Below, in pieces: positions 34,667 through 45,425 of a stretch of 64,000 nucleotides of DNA. Below the pieces are notes generated by a model. It was not told where the DNA came from. It made no database searches and saw only the letters and a program-made list of their open reading frames with translations. How positions within the stretch are numbered: the stretch's first letter is position 1; each line of letters begins with the position of its first letter. Location: assembly GCA_015179125.1 (NCBI GenBank), contig WHVA01000571.1, positions 1 to 64,000 on the forward strand, read 5' to 3'. This DNA is from Gautieria morchelliformis (taxonomy: Eukaryota; Basidiomycota; Agaricomycetes; Gomphales; Gomphaceae). A program made the position numbers and the translations under genes.

Positions 34667-35943
34667 TCAAGTTGAAGTTATACAAAGCAGTAGACACGAA
34701 GGTAGGTCTGTAGGAATACGAGAAAAGGCTTAGAGCATAGAGCATACTGTTATCACAAACCCGTTACGCTTTCACATATCATATATTATGCCGTATTTTG
34801 TAGAGATGATCGATCGACTGCAGTCACAATGATCGGTTCAGCCTTGTCATCAGTTAAGGTTGACCGGGGAGACGGGCTCGTTCGATCAAGGGCTAGTCTG
34901 ATCAGATCACATGTCTTGACACGTTCGTCTGGATGGCCCAGGTGTTAACTTATACATGGGACATACTAATGTAACACAAGAACTCAAGCTAGCTGAGACT
35001 GATGATTCTGATCGACTTAACGGTCTGAAGTGTGGCAAATAATGGGTCAGGAGTACTACCCTAGCTGCAAAGCTAGCGCCTCTATTATATATAATGCATT
35101 AATGGTTGGAGGTTGCATCCAGTGACGTCGGGAGTTACTTCAAGTTACTAAGCTCCGTACTTGGTCGCTTATCATGTAGTTTACAAAATAACTCCCGCTT
35201 GGAGGCAGTTATTACCAGATCGACATCCTAGCAAGCAGGGAAGCGTAATGAAAAGCCAAAATAAAACAATCCGTGGTAACGTCATCATCTTGACAATAAC
35301 CGTTCTTGACGAGGCCTTGGAGCGGGCCCGTGAATGTAAACCTACAGACTTATTTAAATGTTGCATGCAGACTTCAGCTTGCGAGGGCAGGGCACTGAAT
35401 TCCTCCAGGCGGTTCGGCCTAAATTCGTAGCTTGTCAGCCATGCTGCGTCATGTCCAGCGCATTCGGCCCACCGCTTACGTAATCACTTTGATTGCTCGA
35501 TCGCTGATGAAGACTGTGACTCTGTGAATTTTCACGCGGCCACCGTATCGTAACCCACGATGAAAGGATTATCAAGTTATGTAGTCTTTATGTTTCAGTG
35601 TGAATAACCGGTGTACTCGAGAAATTACAATAATAGTCGCCCAAAGTTCTCTAGCGGCATGAGCCAACGTTATGACATGTGACAAAGAGCTGGAGCATAC
35701 CCTGAAGGCGAACCTGGCACCCACCTCAGGCTTTTCAACAGCTTCAATTGAGCGAATGTCGAGAGAGCAAATATAGTTGATATATCCGCACACTGAATTG
35801 CAAATATCAGGCCCATATACAGGCTCGCTCTGGTACTCGTCAGGCGCTGTTGAGCCTAGATACAAAAGGATGCGTCGTCTGGAGATAATGCCCCCAAGTT
35901 GCTCGCCCGTATTGAGTTTCGTATCCGCCAAAATTTCTCCATA
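34667..35943. other. spacer without a recognised gene
   Basis: No supported coding sequence. The minus-strand ORF at 35572-36006 overlaps the start of the DUF6533 gene and has no known domain. This spacer is not repeated after the second GDPD copy. Confidence 0.45.
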
Positions 35944-37378
35944 ATGTCTGCACTGCCGTCGTTGAGTCTTCAACAAATCAGGGAGGAAAATCGGCTTGTA
36001 TACCACACACGTACGTATCTGACCTCTCTTGCTCCTTCGCTTATTTTATTGATAGTTTTTTTATGTAGTCGCGTCATCTACAATCCTTATATGGAATTTC
36101 TGTATTAGTTTTAATCAAGAGGTCGGTTTCCTTTTGAATTAACCCAAGTCTTTCTTCTGACAATATTATGTAAAGATTGATTTTGTCTGGAGGTGAGGCG
36201 CATCCACGACATGTCGCACATAGCTCATGAGTCGGTGAAATTGTTCAGAGCAGGAAAGAAATGGACCTTGATCAACGTTTTGTTCTGTATCCTCCGCTAC
36301 CTGGGTCTTTTTCTAGCCATGTAAGTTTCGCATTCATTTGTCTAGCCTAACATAACGTGTCCTAGTGTCCAGATAGTGTTCTACACAAATTTAACTGGTC
36401 TCCTGCACCCATCTACGTCGACATGTCAAGCTTGGATATGGTTTCGAGCCGCAGGGGGACCTGTTTTACTCTATTCGGCTGAGCTCCTGCTCATTATGCG
36501 AGGTTCTGTTACCCCATACAACTCATGTTCAAGTCAATTTTACTCAATCATATTACCTTCAGTCTATGCTTTTTATGACATGAGCAGGCCGCTGCTTTAC
36601 AGCCTACTTATTCTTCTAGCATGTCACGTATCAGTACAAAGCGTTTTTGTGGCACTCAAAGTGCCAGAAATAATCGTGACCCCAATCCCTTTCCCTACAA
36701 ATCGCAATGTGGGCATATGCCTGATGACCAGCAGCCCCGCTGCACTATCTTTTTTGTGGTGCGTGATGTATGCAACACTGTAGATCCCTCTATTCAAGGT
36801 ATTTATTCACAGGATACCTACATTCATTGTTGAGGGCATTTTATTTGGGTTTATCGCTATAAGAGCCATCCAGTTGAAGCCCTGGTCAAGGCCGCATGCC
36901 CACGGTATAGTGACGGTGTTGATCAGGGACGGTAGCTGGACATTTCTATGTATCTTTGGTCAGTTTGGCTGTGCTTGCTCTGCCGGAGCAATTAAATCTG
37001 TGCTATTGTGACCATAGCGGCCTCCTTATGGCTGTGTGTGGCTTTTCAGACGAACCCAGAACAGGGAAACATCGCCCTTACGTGAGTGAGCGATGTGTCG
37101 CAGTGTCAGCGCAGTCTTACTAGCCTTTTTCATTAGCTGGGGATTGACAATGATAGGGTATTGCGTGGGTTGAAATCTGTCCTCGCCCGAAATGCCCTTA
37201 CGCTCTCATTTCTCAGGGCACACCGTTAATCCTAAATTTGCGTTCCGAAGCTCTGAAAAGCTCTGCGACTACTGTGAATACCCGCCTAGGAATGATTCTT
37301 TTGGATGATTTTGCCGTGTCTGATCGAGACGATCGAGATACTGCTACTGTTAGGTTTGGAATATCTACAACTTCATAG
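35944..37378 (+). CDS. DUF6533-type seven-helix membrane protein
   Basis: The start MSALPSLSLQQI leads to a FYVVASSTILIWNF helix, INFVWR-like entry residues (EIDFVWR) and WTLINVLFCILRYLGLFLA, the DUF6533 pattern. Further helices follow (RAAGGPVLLYSAELLLIMR; VYAFYDMSRPLLYSLLILL; IVEGILFGFIAIRAIQL), and the family's C-terminal landmark reads GTPLILNLRSEAL before an acidic tail ending TSTTS. Introns of about 50 bp separate the helices. Function unknown; the fold resembles a seven-transmembrane receptor, but no ligand is known. It lies in the spacer between the two arms of the inverted duplication. Stop at 37376-37378. Confidence 0.7.
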
Positions 37379-38191
37379 CTGCAAGAGAAACCTTGCAATG
37401 GGGAGAGGGATGCGAGAGAGAGAATGATCGATTAACAAAATGTTCGAGGCGCTATGGTACAACATTAGAGCGCATTAGCTATATAAAGAGTCAGACCAGG
37501 GGCGGCTACATACATGCAGGGGAGGGCCGGCGCTGCAGCGGCTGCACTCACCTCACCGCTGAGGCTCGCCCTCACGCGTGATGCTGTACTCTCAAATTAG
37601 TATGAATACCATCTTTGTTGTAACCCAGGCCGGCCAGCAGGTATACAATCATTTAACCATTGTGTGAGTATTTTCACCAGTCATTGCCCTATCCACAATT
37701 TTCAGTAATTAGGTAGTGGATATTATCACTCACATGGATATGTAAACTAGCTATTGACATTCTGACCTGAACTTCACAGCCGCACCAATACAATGGGGTG
37801 TTTCACGTCGGCGTTTGATGATCAAAACCGGAACTCAGTACTGACAGTGGCGATCACCCTGCCACGCATACGATCCGATCCTCCATCTGCCGCTTAGTTA
37901 ACAACCCTCCCCGTTTGCTTCTTCATGTGTGCTCGCAGGCCCAGGTCATGACGGAACTATCAAGGAGGCTCGAAGGATCGGCGAGGATGTTCGACACTCT
38001 GTGGACCAATAGCTCCATCCTACAAAGTTCGGGCAAGTATTATACACTCGCGACTTACGTCTTCCGCCGGTCAAACGGAGATCTCATCCGGAGGCTCACA
38101 TGGCTGATGTATTAGGATAGTGACAATGTTGTCGAGAAGTATGCATAACGTGCGGTACAAAGCCCGATTGGGGTAGATCGACAACTAGCGC
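37379..38191. other. spacer without a recognised gene
   Basis: Only short unsupported ORFs. It separates the second DUF6533 gene from arm 2 of the inverted duplication. Confidence 0.45.
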
Positions 38192-38595
38192 TGGGCCACA
38201 AGCTGCCACGTGCGACCCACTCCGTGCCGAGAACTCTGGTAGAAACTCTGGCTCGATGAAATTTGGTCGCGCGTCCAAGGCAAATGCCTGGAGGTGGATG
38301 GAAATTTGCCACCAAACTTGATGCGGACGGAGAGGCACTACGCATGCTGCCAGCTCATACAGGGACTACGAGTCCAAACCTTGGGATACCCCTTGAGGAG
38401 GACAGAGTGCCGTCAGATATATTCCTGAACCTCTTTATGGACATCTGTGGTTGGGTAAGAAAGCCGAATTTCACATGTCCACAATATAACGTCAAATATA
38501 TACCACGTGTACACCAGAGTACACAAGTACCATGCGTCAGGCCCTTCGACCTAGTTAATTGTCTCAGACACCAGCAGCAAGATCTGGTCCCCACC

Positions 38596-39219
38596 ATGCC
38601 CAGCTACAGCTTTTCATGTTCAACGTCTGACCTGACCAACCAACTGTATCTACAGAGACACCCCGAACTTCGAAGCGAGTCTATGTTAATTTTGTTAATG
38701 AATCATTAGTTTTCACCTCCTACATTGTATTCCCATAGGCTATTATGTCGAGACTGATAGGCAGTTCCATACGAACATGTCGATAGTGAGTACTCCCCCA
38801 TTACATGTTCAACCTACTCCATATTAACACATCACGAATATGTGCTACCAGACTCAGCATGTTCTTCACGAGGGCAGGGCTGAGTATACGCTCATCACAC
38901 CCGGTCCACCCGGGGTGCCGCCAAGAGTTGACACGATTGTCATGGTACCAATGTAGCCGCCGCAGGAGAAAAGCGGCAGCTACTTGTCGGGTCTAGCATG
39001 TGGAAGATGTCTATTCCGAAAGAAGGTCACATCCTGTCTGCAGTTTCTTCCCATGACAGAGGGTATACCGGCTGTCTGATAACGGAAGTTGTTCCTGGAT
39101 TTCAATGGGAAGATCATTCCTTCCTAACGAAGCAGCGTTTGGAAGATCTTTTCAAGTGGACTCCAGACAGCGAGGAGATCATCAACAAATATGAAATGCA
39201 TTTGAAGAGCGATATTTAG
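38596..39219 (+). pseudogene. cupin_5 (DUF985) gene, copy 2, frameshifted
   Basis: The start MPSYSF is followed by a 4-bp loss at the end of the first exon (the EGG codons at the GC-donor junction, about 38678), which shifts the frame. The next exon keeps GYYVETDRQFHTNM with the Glu that copy 1 has lost. The core exon starts TQHVLHEGRAEYTLI but gains about 11 bp after the DTIVM segment (about 38940-38960), shifting the frame into TAG. The remaining sequence (YTGCLITEV, GFQWEDHSFLTKQ) is preserved out of frame. It is therefore a relic with lesions different from copy 1. Confidence 0.75.
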
Positions 39220-40024
39220 GCATTTGTGGATGATTATTCACCGCATATATAGCAATGGTTAGATCGAATGTTAGATGCGCTTGAGTATTGAGAGAGATAT
39301 ACTTTCGTGATCGAGAATTTTTTAAAATAGAGTAAGAGTTGTGATTATTTCTGAAGAGATGCTCACTGGCCAATATTCTGACGACAAGAGGCTGTCGCTC
39401 ACACTCAGGCCTCCGATCAATCGAATAAATCGACACATGTTGGCTGGCACCCACAGGAGAGCTACAAGACCGCTACCTGAAAGTATTCCCCGAACATGTT
39501 AAATATTTCGGATGTTATCCCATCATCCCCCCATCCGGGCCATCCAAACCCGGGACAGCGAGCCCTTCTGGTGATGTCTGGTCTGCGGGCTCAACTGTGC
39601 AGCTGTCATAATCACCCCGTGGTGGTCGACGATGAGCTGCGGTGGTCGATGCGATCGACCTCACAAATATTAGGACCAATAACTTGTTAGTTGACCTGGT
39701 ATACCAGGTTAACCCAGGTTGACCTAAAAGGTCAACCTCACTGGATCCGTTCGTCGATCCAGTGACATCGACGACCTGTGGTTGACCTCCTTTTGCGGCA
39801 GTCCACCTTAAATGATTGACGACCTGGCATAGTCGTCAACCTTGGTCGTCAAGCATAGGGAGTTGCTCGTCCCAAGCACAGGGAGTTGCTCGTCCCTTAT
39901 TCGACATCTCGTTGTTGGTATGTGGGGGTCAGTTATAAAAAAATGATCATCATTAGTTGCATTTGCCGGGTGAGCATCAGCTGCATCTGCCGATTTATCG
40001 TCTTAGCGTGCTTGTGCAGACATC

Positions 40025-40811
40025 TTAGACACTTGAGATAGACTTCAAGGTTGAAGCACGTACATCTGCGCTGGTATCAAGTGAATGCAGACGAGTGCCA
40101 AGGGCCGTAATATCCTCATCTAGCTCGATGACGTTACTTTGGAGTACGATTGAAGATGTCATCTACCCAGATATATTACTTCGGACCACCCAGCAGCAAC
40201 AGATAGCGTGATATCCTACCTGAAATTCTTGAAAAGCGCGATCGAGATTCTGCTTAAGTTCGGTGATTTTGTCCTGATCCTTCCTATGATGGATGACCCG
40301 ATCTAACCACTTCCGGCCCTGCAGAGACTTCATGTATGCCTCGATGGGCTCCAATGACCTGGATGACAACCTTCACCTCAGTATGACGCTTGGAACTAGA
40401 GATACTGCACAGACCTAGTAAAATCAGAGATGCGATCTAGGACGTCAGGAGGGATCTTGGTTGGGTTAGGAACGACATCGTCGAGCACAAGTAGAATTTC
40501 CTTGGCACGCATTGCAAGAGCACGACATCCCTCACGATTTCCCTTGGCGGTCTGAGTTGCGCCGTATACAGTCAAAGCTAATGACAGTGAAAATCGGTTT
40601 GACGCACCTCGGAAAGCTCTATGAGGTGGAGGAGACCCCCAGTGACACTCTTGAGCGGGGGGAACGCATCGGAAGAGTCCCGTAAAGCTGTCAATGTTAC
40701 CATGGCGGCGGTTCGAAGGGTTGAATCCGCAGGCGGCATAGAATCGTCGTCGTAAGCGGGGCGATTGTTCGGCTGCTTCAGCCGCCTGAGTCGTCGCACG
40801 AGTATTCCCAT
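40025..40811 (-). CDS. MLKL_NTD-like helical-bundle protein, copy 2
   Basis: Mirror copy of the gene at 30295, with the same exon structure and an open frame throughout. The N-terminus differs (MGILVRRLRRLKQPNNRPAY, with a 3-residue shorter acidic linker before DSTLRTAAMV). The bundle core (TALRDSSDAFPPLKS) and the two last helices are nearly identical. Both copies therefore remain under apparent constraint while the neighbouring cupin copies have decayed. It is a stand-alone bundle without effector or nucleotide-binding domain. Confidence 0.6.
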
Positions 40812-41439
40812 TACTAAAAGTGTAGAGGGAACACTATTGACGCCTCGGCCTGGGTCAGATAAAGCCGCATCGTAGACTTTTATGCCTTTCGAAACAGTTA
40901 CATGCCTGTGCCACGAGGCATGGGGGAGTTAAGGGGCAGTCGTGTGAAAGTTCTTGAGTGGCACGAGGCTGTTAAGAGTCGAAATTAGTCGTGGGAGTGA
41001 ATGTGAATGCCATACAGCTGTGGCAGCGACGAAGGTGTCGGTAATAAACACCTAGCCGGATGAATGTTAGAAGGAAGTCTATTTGACGTATTGTCACTTG
41101 ACTCCTCGTTGGCATGAGATCTTGACAGTATACGGCAGTGAGTGGCCCAGAAGATTAGTACCGCAATGAAGGGTTCACGAATTTTGAAATTGCGCTGCAA
41201 CTCTGCCATTGTGCTAGAAGATCCAGCTATGTCCAATTCCGAGGGATTAGGTTAGAGAACTTCTTAGAATCTGGAGGCCTGACATTAGGGGGAAATAGTA
41301 GCACAGCACAGCTAGGCCGATTGGGTTAGACAGTAGAAGAAGTTCTCTGCTAGATTCCTTTGTGAAGATCAAGTGACACAGGGCAGTGTGACCTTTTCAT
41401 TAGTATAGCCATGCGAGCTCGAACGCCATCGTCCGCTTA

Positions 41440-41922
41440 GGGCCTATCAGAGTAGAAGTTTTGATGGGGATTTGGAGAGGATTTGGACGAGGACTTGATT
41501 TTTTTATACTCAAATCGCCGAAAACCGGTTTTAACTCTGATAAGCCTGATTTGAACAGATGATTCGAGTCGATATGGGGGGTGAACTTGTCGTTGCTGCT
41601 GCCGTCACCGGCAAGGGTGGGGACGTGCGAATTTCTTGTTTGCTACCAGCATCACGTTGATAGCATGACCTTCAGCGTATCATCTAAGAAATCAACCTCG
41701 AGGACCATGCGAGTTGGATGCTTCATCGATCATCCATGACATCATTGTCGCTTGTTGAGACTCGCAAACTCCCAGACGACTTGCCGGATGATCGGGAGCG
41801 TGGCGCCAAGTGTGCCGCGCGACTTTTCCAAATCGCCTCCGGAGTCGATTTGGGGATTCGCGTTGGTTTCGGACGCAAAACGCCTTTCCAATCCCCATCA
41901 GAACCTCTACTCTGATGGGCCC
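41440..41922. mobile_element. 483-bp MITE with TA target duplication
   Basis: The ends are inverted repeats for about 30 bp with few mismatches (GGGCCTATCAGAGTAGAAGT at the left; GGGCCCATCAGAGTAGAGGT on the reverse strand at the right). They are flanked by TA at 41438-41439 and 41923-41924, as for Tc1/mariner-type insertions. No transposase is encoded. The matching point in arm 1 (about 29675-29690) lacks the element, so it inserted after the duplication or was lost precisely from arm 1. Confidence 0.8.
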
Positions 41923-42495
41923 TAGTGTACGAAGGTTGGAAATTGGAGGAAGCCCACCTAGTCAGTGCCACCACTACGAAGCGTGACCGCGGCGGCGAAA
42001 TGCGACATGAACTGCGTATTAATAAGAATCGCAGGAGATGCTTGAAACCCCTGAAATGCATCCGCCGAACTTACGCGTATGTCGACTGGCTTTGAAGTAT
42101 CTTCAGTGCTACAGGCGTGGAAGCCGGCGAGCTATGCATGGATCACGCTTGTTCCCGTGTGCTCTCGTCAGTGCCTCGCAACACCCGTGTATCATCCTTG
42201 CGTCAGCCACCGCTTCAAGGCAGTCATTTTTGGCATTAATATTGTTACATGCCTGTTGTCAGCCAGATGGCCACGTCAATTCTCCCAAATCATTCCATAA
42301 GCCGGTATACATGCAGCAACAACGGCGACATCCGACGCTTTATACGATCGTAGTAAATCAACAGCAGCAGTTCGTATTCTCGTTGCATTTATAATTTTGG
42401 CTCACTCATTCTGGGTGCCATCCTTACGGATAGTTGCGCAGATAAATCCGATATAGCCATGCCCCCACTCCCAAAGACCTCGCTATAGCAGTGCT

Positions 42496-44162
42496 ATGCT
42501 CTCCACCACATTGTTCCTCGTCACGACGATCCTCCTAGTGGCCGCGACACCAAGTCAAAGGATACTTTCTCTTCCTCAAAGGTCGGGCCATCACCATGTT
42601 TTTGACATCCAGGTAGGTAGACGGACTTCGCAATCAACGCATTATGCCTCAGGATTCGCTTAGGCCCATCGAGGCGGTCGAGCCAATACGATCGAAAACA
42701 CCCTTCCAGCCTTCGCATGGTACGTGGTAAATGTCCGCTTTATTCCACCCCAATGCTCTTTCAGGGCTTTGATGGATGGCTCCACCACGCTCGAGTTGGA
42801 CAATGGAATCACAAAGGTCCCTTAAATGTCCTTCAAATGTCTTCCGCCTCATCCCTGCCTAGGATGAAGTCGTGGTTATATGGCATGACGAGGTAATCCT
42901 TGCCTCTAAATGTCGGGATACTCGTCCTGCAGTTCGTCAACCTCTTAGCCACATCTTGTACAATCCCCCATTCACTTGCATCTTAGTTTCCAGACGACCC
43001 CGCATATCCCTATGTCGGAAAGTTGGTTGCAAAACTCACCCTTTCCCAGATCAAAACCCTCGACTGCTCAAAGCGCCAGCAGGAATTTCGTACGTGTCCA
43101 ACCTATGTATGAAAACGGCTTGCGCTTCTCATGCGGACACAAGCACACCAACTGGTGTATCCTGGCACCCGTATATCCACTCTCCAAGAGTTGTTTGACT
43201 TTCTCGACTGTGCCGATCCCCACCACCATGTACTTTTAAATATTGAGAGCAAGATTGACGCTATTCGTCCCAACCGCACCCACGACGTCAAAACGTTTGT
43301 GCGGAATCAGCATGGTCTGTTCTTCAATAGCCACTACTATCGTTCGATCACCGTCAGTCGAATTATTCGTTATGCCTGTGTAAAACGTCTTATGTAACCC
43401 TCTGTTACATAGTACCAAAGCTTCGACTGGAGGACATTAATCGAGATGAAGGTGCATCACCTCCAATAATATATTTCGGCACCTGACCGTCGACAACTGT
43501 CAGCACCTTGACCCCACTATAACTACGTCCGCCCTGGTTACCGAGTAATTGCTGCTCTACGTGCATACAGACTGTCATCTCACCCGCGTTCTGCAGCCCA
43601 TCGATCATCGTCCCCAAGGGGGCCACTGTCTCCCCCTGGCTCGGAGGCGTGGATCTGACTAAGTTTGACGGGGCTACTCTCGGGGAGCGCATCGCTCGAG
43701 CCGCTCACTTCATTGAAGCCGATATTCTGTCACCCAGCGCTACATCTGAATTCAGCACTACTTCGGATCCAGAGTCGAGAGACTATATCAGCTTTACTAC
43801 CCCAGAAATGGTCAAATTCGCACACGAATTGGGCTTGGTCGTGAAGCCATGGACGGTGCGGCATCAAATGTGGGATAACATGAGTGATGCTGACCGGTTT
43901 CTTAGGTCAATAGACTAAACATTGTACAGCAGCTAGTAGATATGGGCGTGGACGGCATTATAACCGATTGTGAGTGCCCTTCTTTTATGCACAGCAATGT
44001 TTACATCTCGACTTTCTAGCCCCGAATGTTCTTAGACGTTGGGCACAGCAACATAAATTATCTGTTGCCCCCCGATATCCCAAGTACCGCGTGTTAGCTT
44101 GCTTGGAGAAGCATCGACAGGTTTTACGAGAAGGAATAGACAAATATACACTTGCAACGTAA
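42496..44162 (+). CDS. secreted glycerophosphodiester phosphodiesterase, copy 2
   Basis: Paralogue of the gene at 33002 with the same exon-intron pattern and intact frame. It has a signal peptide (MLSTTLFLVTTILLVAATP), VFDIQAHRGGRANTIE with catalytic His/Glu, the E-L-D and W-H-D motifs, DDPAYPYVGKL, RTRISTLQELFDFLDCAD, LNIESKIDAI and the closing VDMGVDGIITD. The C-terminus is longer (HRQVLREGIDKYTLAT). Both genes share a promoter block reading about GTTGCGCAGATAWATC some 60 bp before the ATG. It has the same orientation as copy 1 even though the neighbouring MLKL_NTD/cupin segment is inverted. Confidence 0.9.
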
Positions 44163-44323
44163 TACGAGATGCATAGAGCATGCTGTAATCATGAAAGGGC
44201 CACGGTAGACAGAACTGGAACATCACAAATTCGGACATTTTACTGTATGCATTGGATATACCGTCTAGCATGCTGCTGCCGCCAAAACGATGGTTATTTA
44301 AGGCCTTGTCTAATTTAGGAGGC

Positions 44324-45380
44324 TCAACCAATAGTTAATTTCCCTTCTGCATCATTGAAACTGTATTCTGGAACCTCAAGATTTGTCTGTTGCAATAGGA
44401 TTATAATTTATTCTCATATATGATATTGCACACTTACCGGTGCAGGACCCTTGCGTGCACGACCAGCTGCGTCAGGTACATCAGAGCGTTGAATACCGGG
44501 AGAGGCGCAAGTCGACTTACAGATATCATAATGCGACCCATGGCAGGGGCAGAACCTGTGGACAATATGAATTTAGCCAGGATGTTAGAGATATGGTTAG
44601 AACTCAACATACCATCCTCCATAATCACCACTCTCGCCGATGGGGACACATCCGAGATGCGTGCAGACACCAATCATGATTAGCCACTCAGGCTTCTGCG
44701 TCCTGTCCTCGTCTCTCTGCGGATCCCTCAAGCTCTGCCAGTTCACCTCCCGAGCTTCTTGGATCTCATCGGGAGTCCTGTGACGGATAAACACAGGTTT
44801 GCCCCGCCATTTGATGATGGCATTCTTTCCCTCCGGGATACTGGCAAGCTCCACTTCGACTTTTGCTAATGCAAGCACGTCAGCGGACGCGGCCATGGTA
44901 CCCAAAAAGTCGGTAACAGTGGATTTTGCAACCGATGCACTGAGCACCCCAAGCGAACCGATCATAGCGTAGGACAAGGCGCGGTTCGTATCCTCTGACG
45001 AAGCTTCGTAAGGCGTAAAGTCTGGGACCTTCGGAGCGTCCTTGACAGGCACGGAGGCGTGCATGAAGCGCTGCTGAAACAGGGTAGGAGGTGCTTGAAC
45101 GAGATTTTAGCTGGGGGAGCGATCTGACGCGGAACGGATACAAACCATTGACGAAAGTCTTGGAGATCAGGCCAGCTGAGCGGCTGTGGGATATGCCTCC
45201 AGCCCAGCGCGGGGGGCTGTCCGCACGAGGAGCGGCGCCGTGCCCGTGTCCATGTCCATGAGCTGAAGGGGGAGCACGAACAGTGAGGGAGAGGCGGGGC
45301 GCGTAGGGCACACCGCTAGGCAAGACACGAGTAGTGGGTGGCAGGTTGACTGCCTTGCGCAAAGGCCCAACGCTGGCCAT
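44324..45380 (-). CDS. rip1: Rieske iron-sulfur subunit of cytochrome bc1 complex
   Basis: Ubiquinol-cytochrome c reductase iron-sulfur protein of the mitochondrial inner membrane. It has an Arg/Ser-rich targeting sequence containing a His-Gly repeat (HGHGHGHG), the processing region VPDFTPYE, and a single membrane anchor with the hinge (RALSYAMIGSLGVLSASVA, then DVLALAKVEVELASIPEG). The cluster-binding motifs are CTHLGC and CPCHGSH. The protein ends GPAPTNLEVPEYSFNDAEG and stops at 44324. The last three exons are small and need GT-AG splicing (GGW/FCPCHGSH, then DIS/GRARKG). Start at 45380. It diverges from the mitochondrial ribosomal gene with only 45 bp between start codons. Confidence 0.95.
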
Positions 45381-45425
45381 GTCGACGTTTACGGAGAAGT
45401 AGAGCGGAGATTCAAAAAGTCAGAA
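45381..45425. promoter_or_regulatory. 45-bp divergent promoter between two mitochondrial-protein genes
   Basis: Only 45 bp separate the start codons of the Rieske gene (minus) and the mS35-type gene (plus). No TATA box is seen. The 5' UTRs must be extremely short or each transcript must begin inside the other gene. The layout suits co-expression of two nuclear genes for mitochondrial proteins. Confidence 0.7.

Larger units (their letters stand above)
38192..42118. repeat. large inverted duplication, arm 2
   Basis: Reverse-complement copy of 29450-32905. It is longer mainly because of a 483-bp MITE (41440-41922). A small tandem doubling (AGCAYAGGGAGTTGCTCGTC at about 39853-39897) is also present only in this arm. 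The gene order is cupin_5 (plus) then MLKL_NTD-like (minus), the mirror of arm 1. The second GDPD gene begins about 380 bp beyond its outer end. Confidence 0.9.

Noticed and set aside
35572-36006. Minus-strand ORF of 144 codons
   Set aside because: It overlaps the clear start of the DUF6533 gene, and it has no recognisable domain or intron structure.
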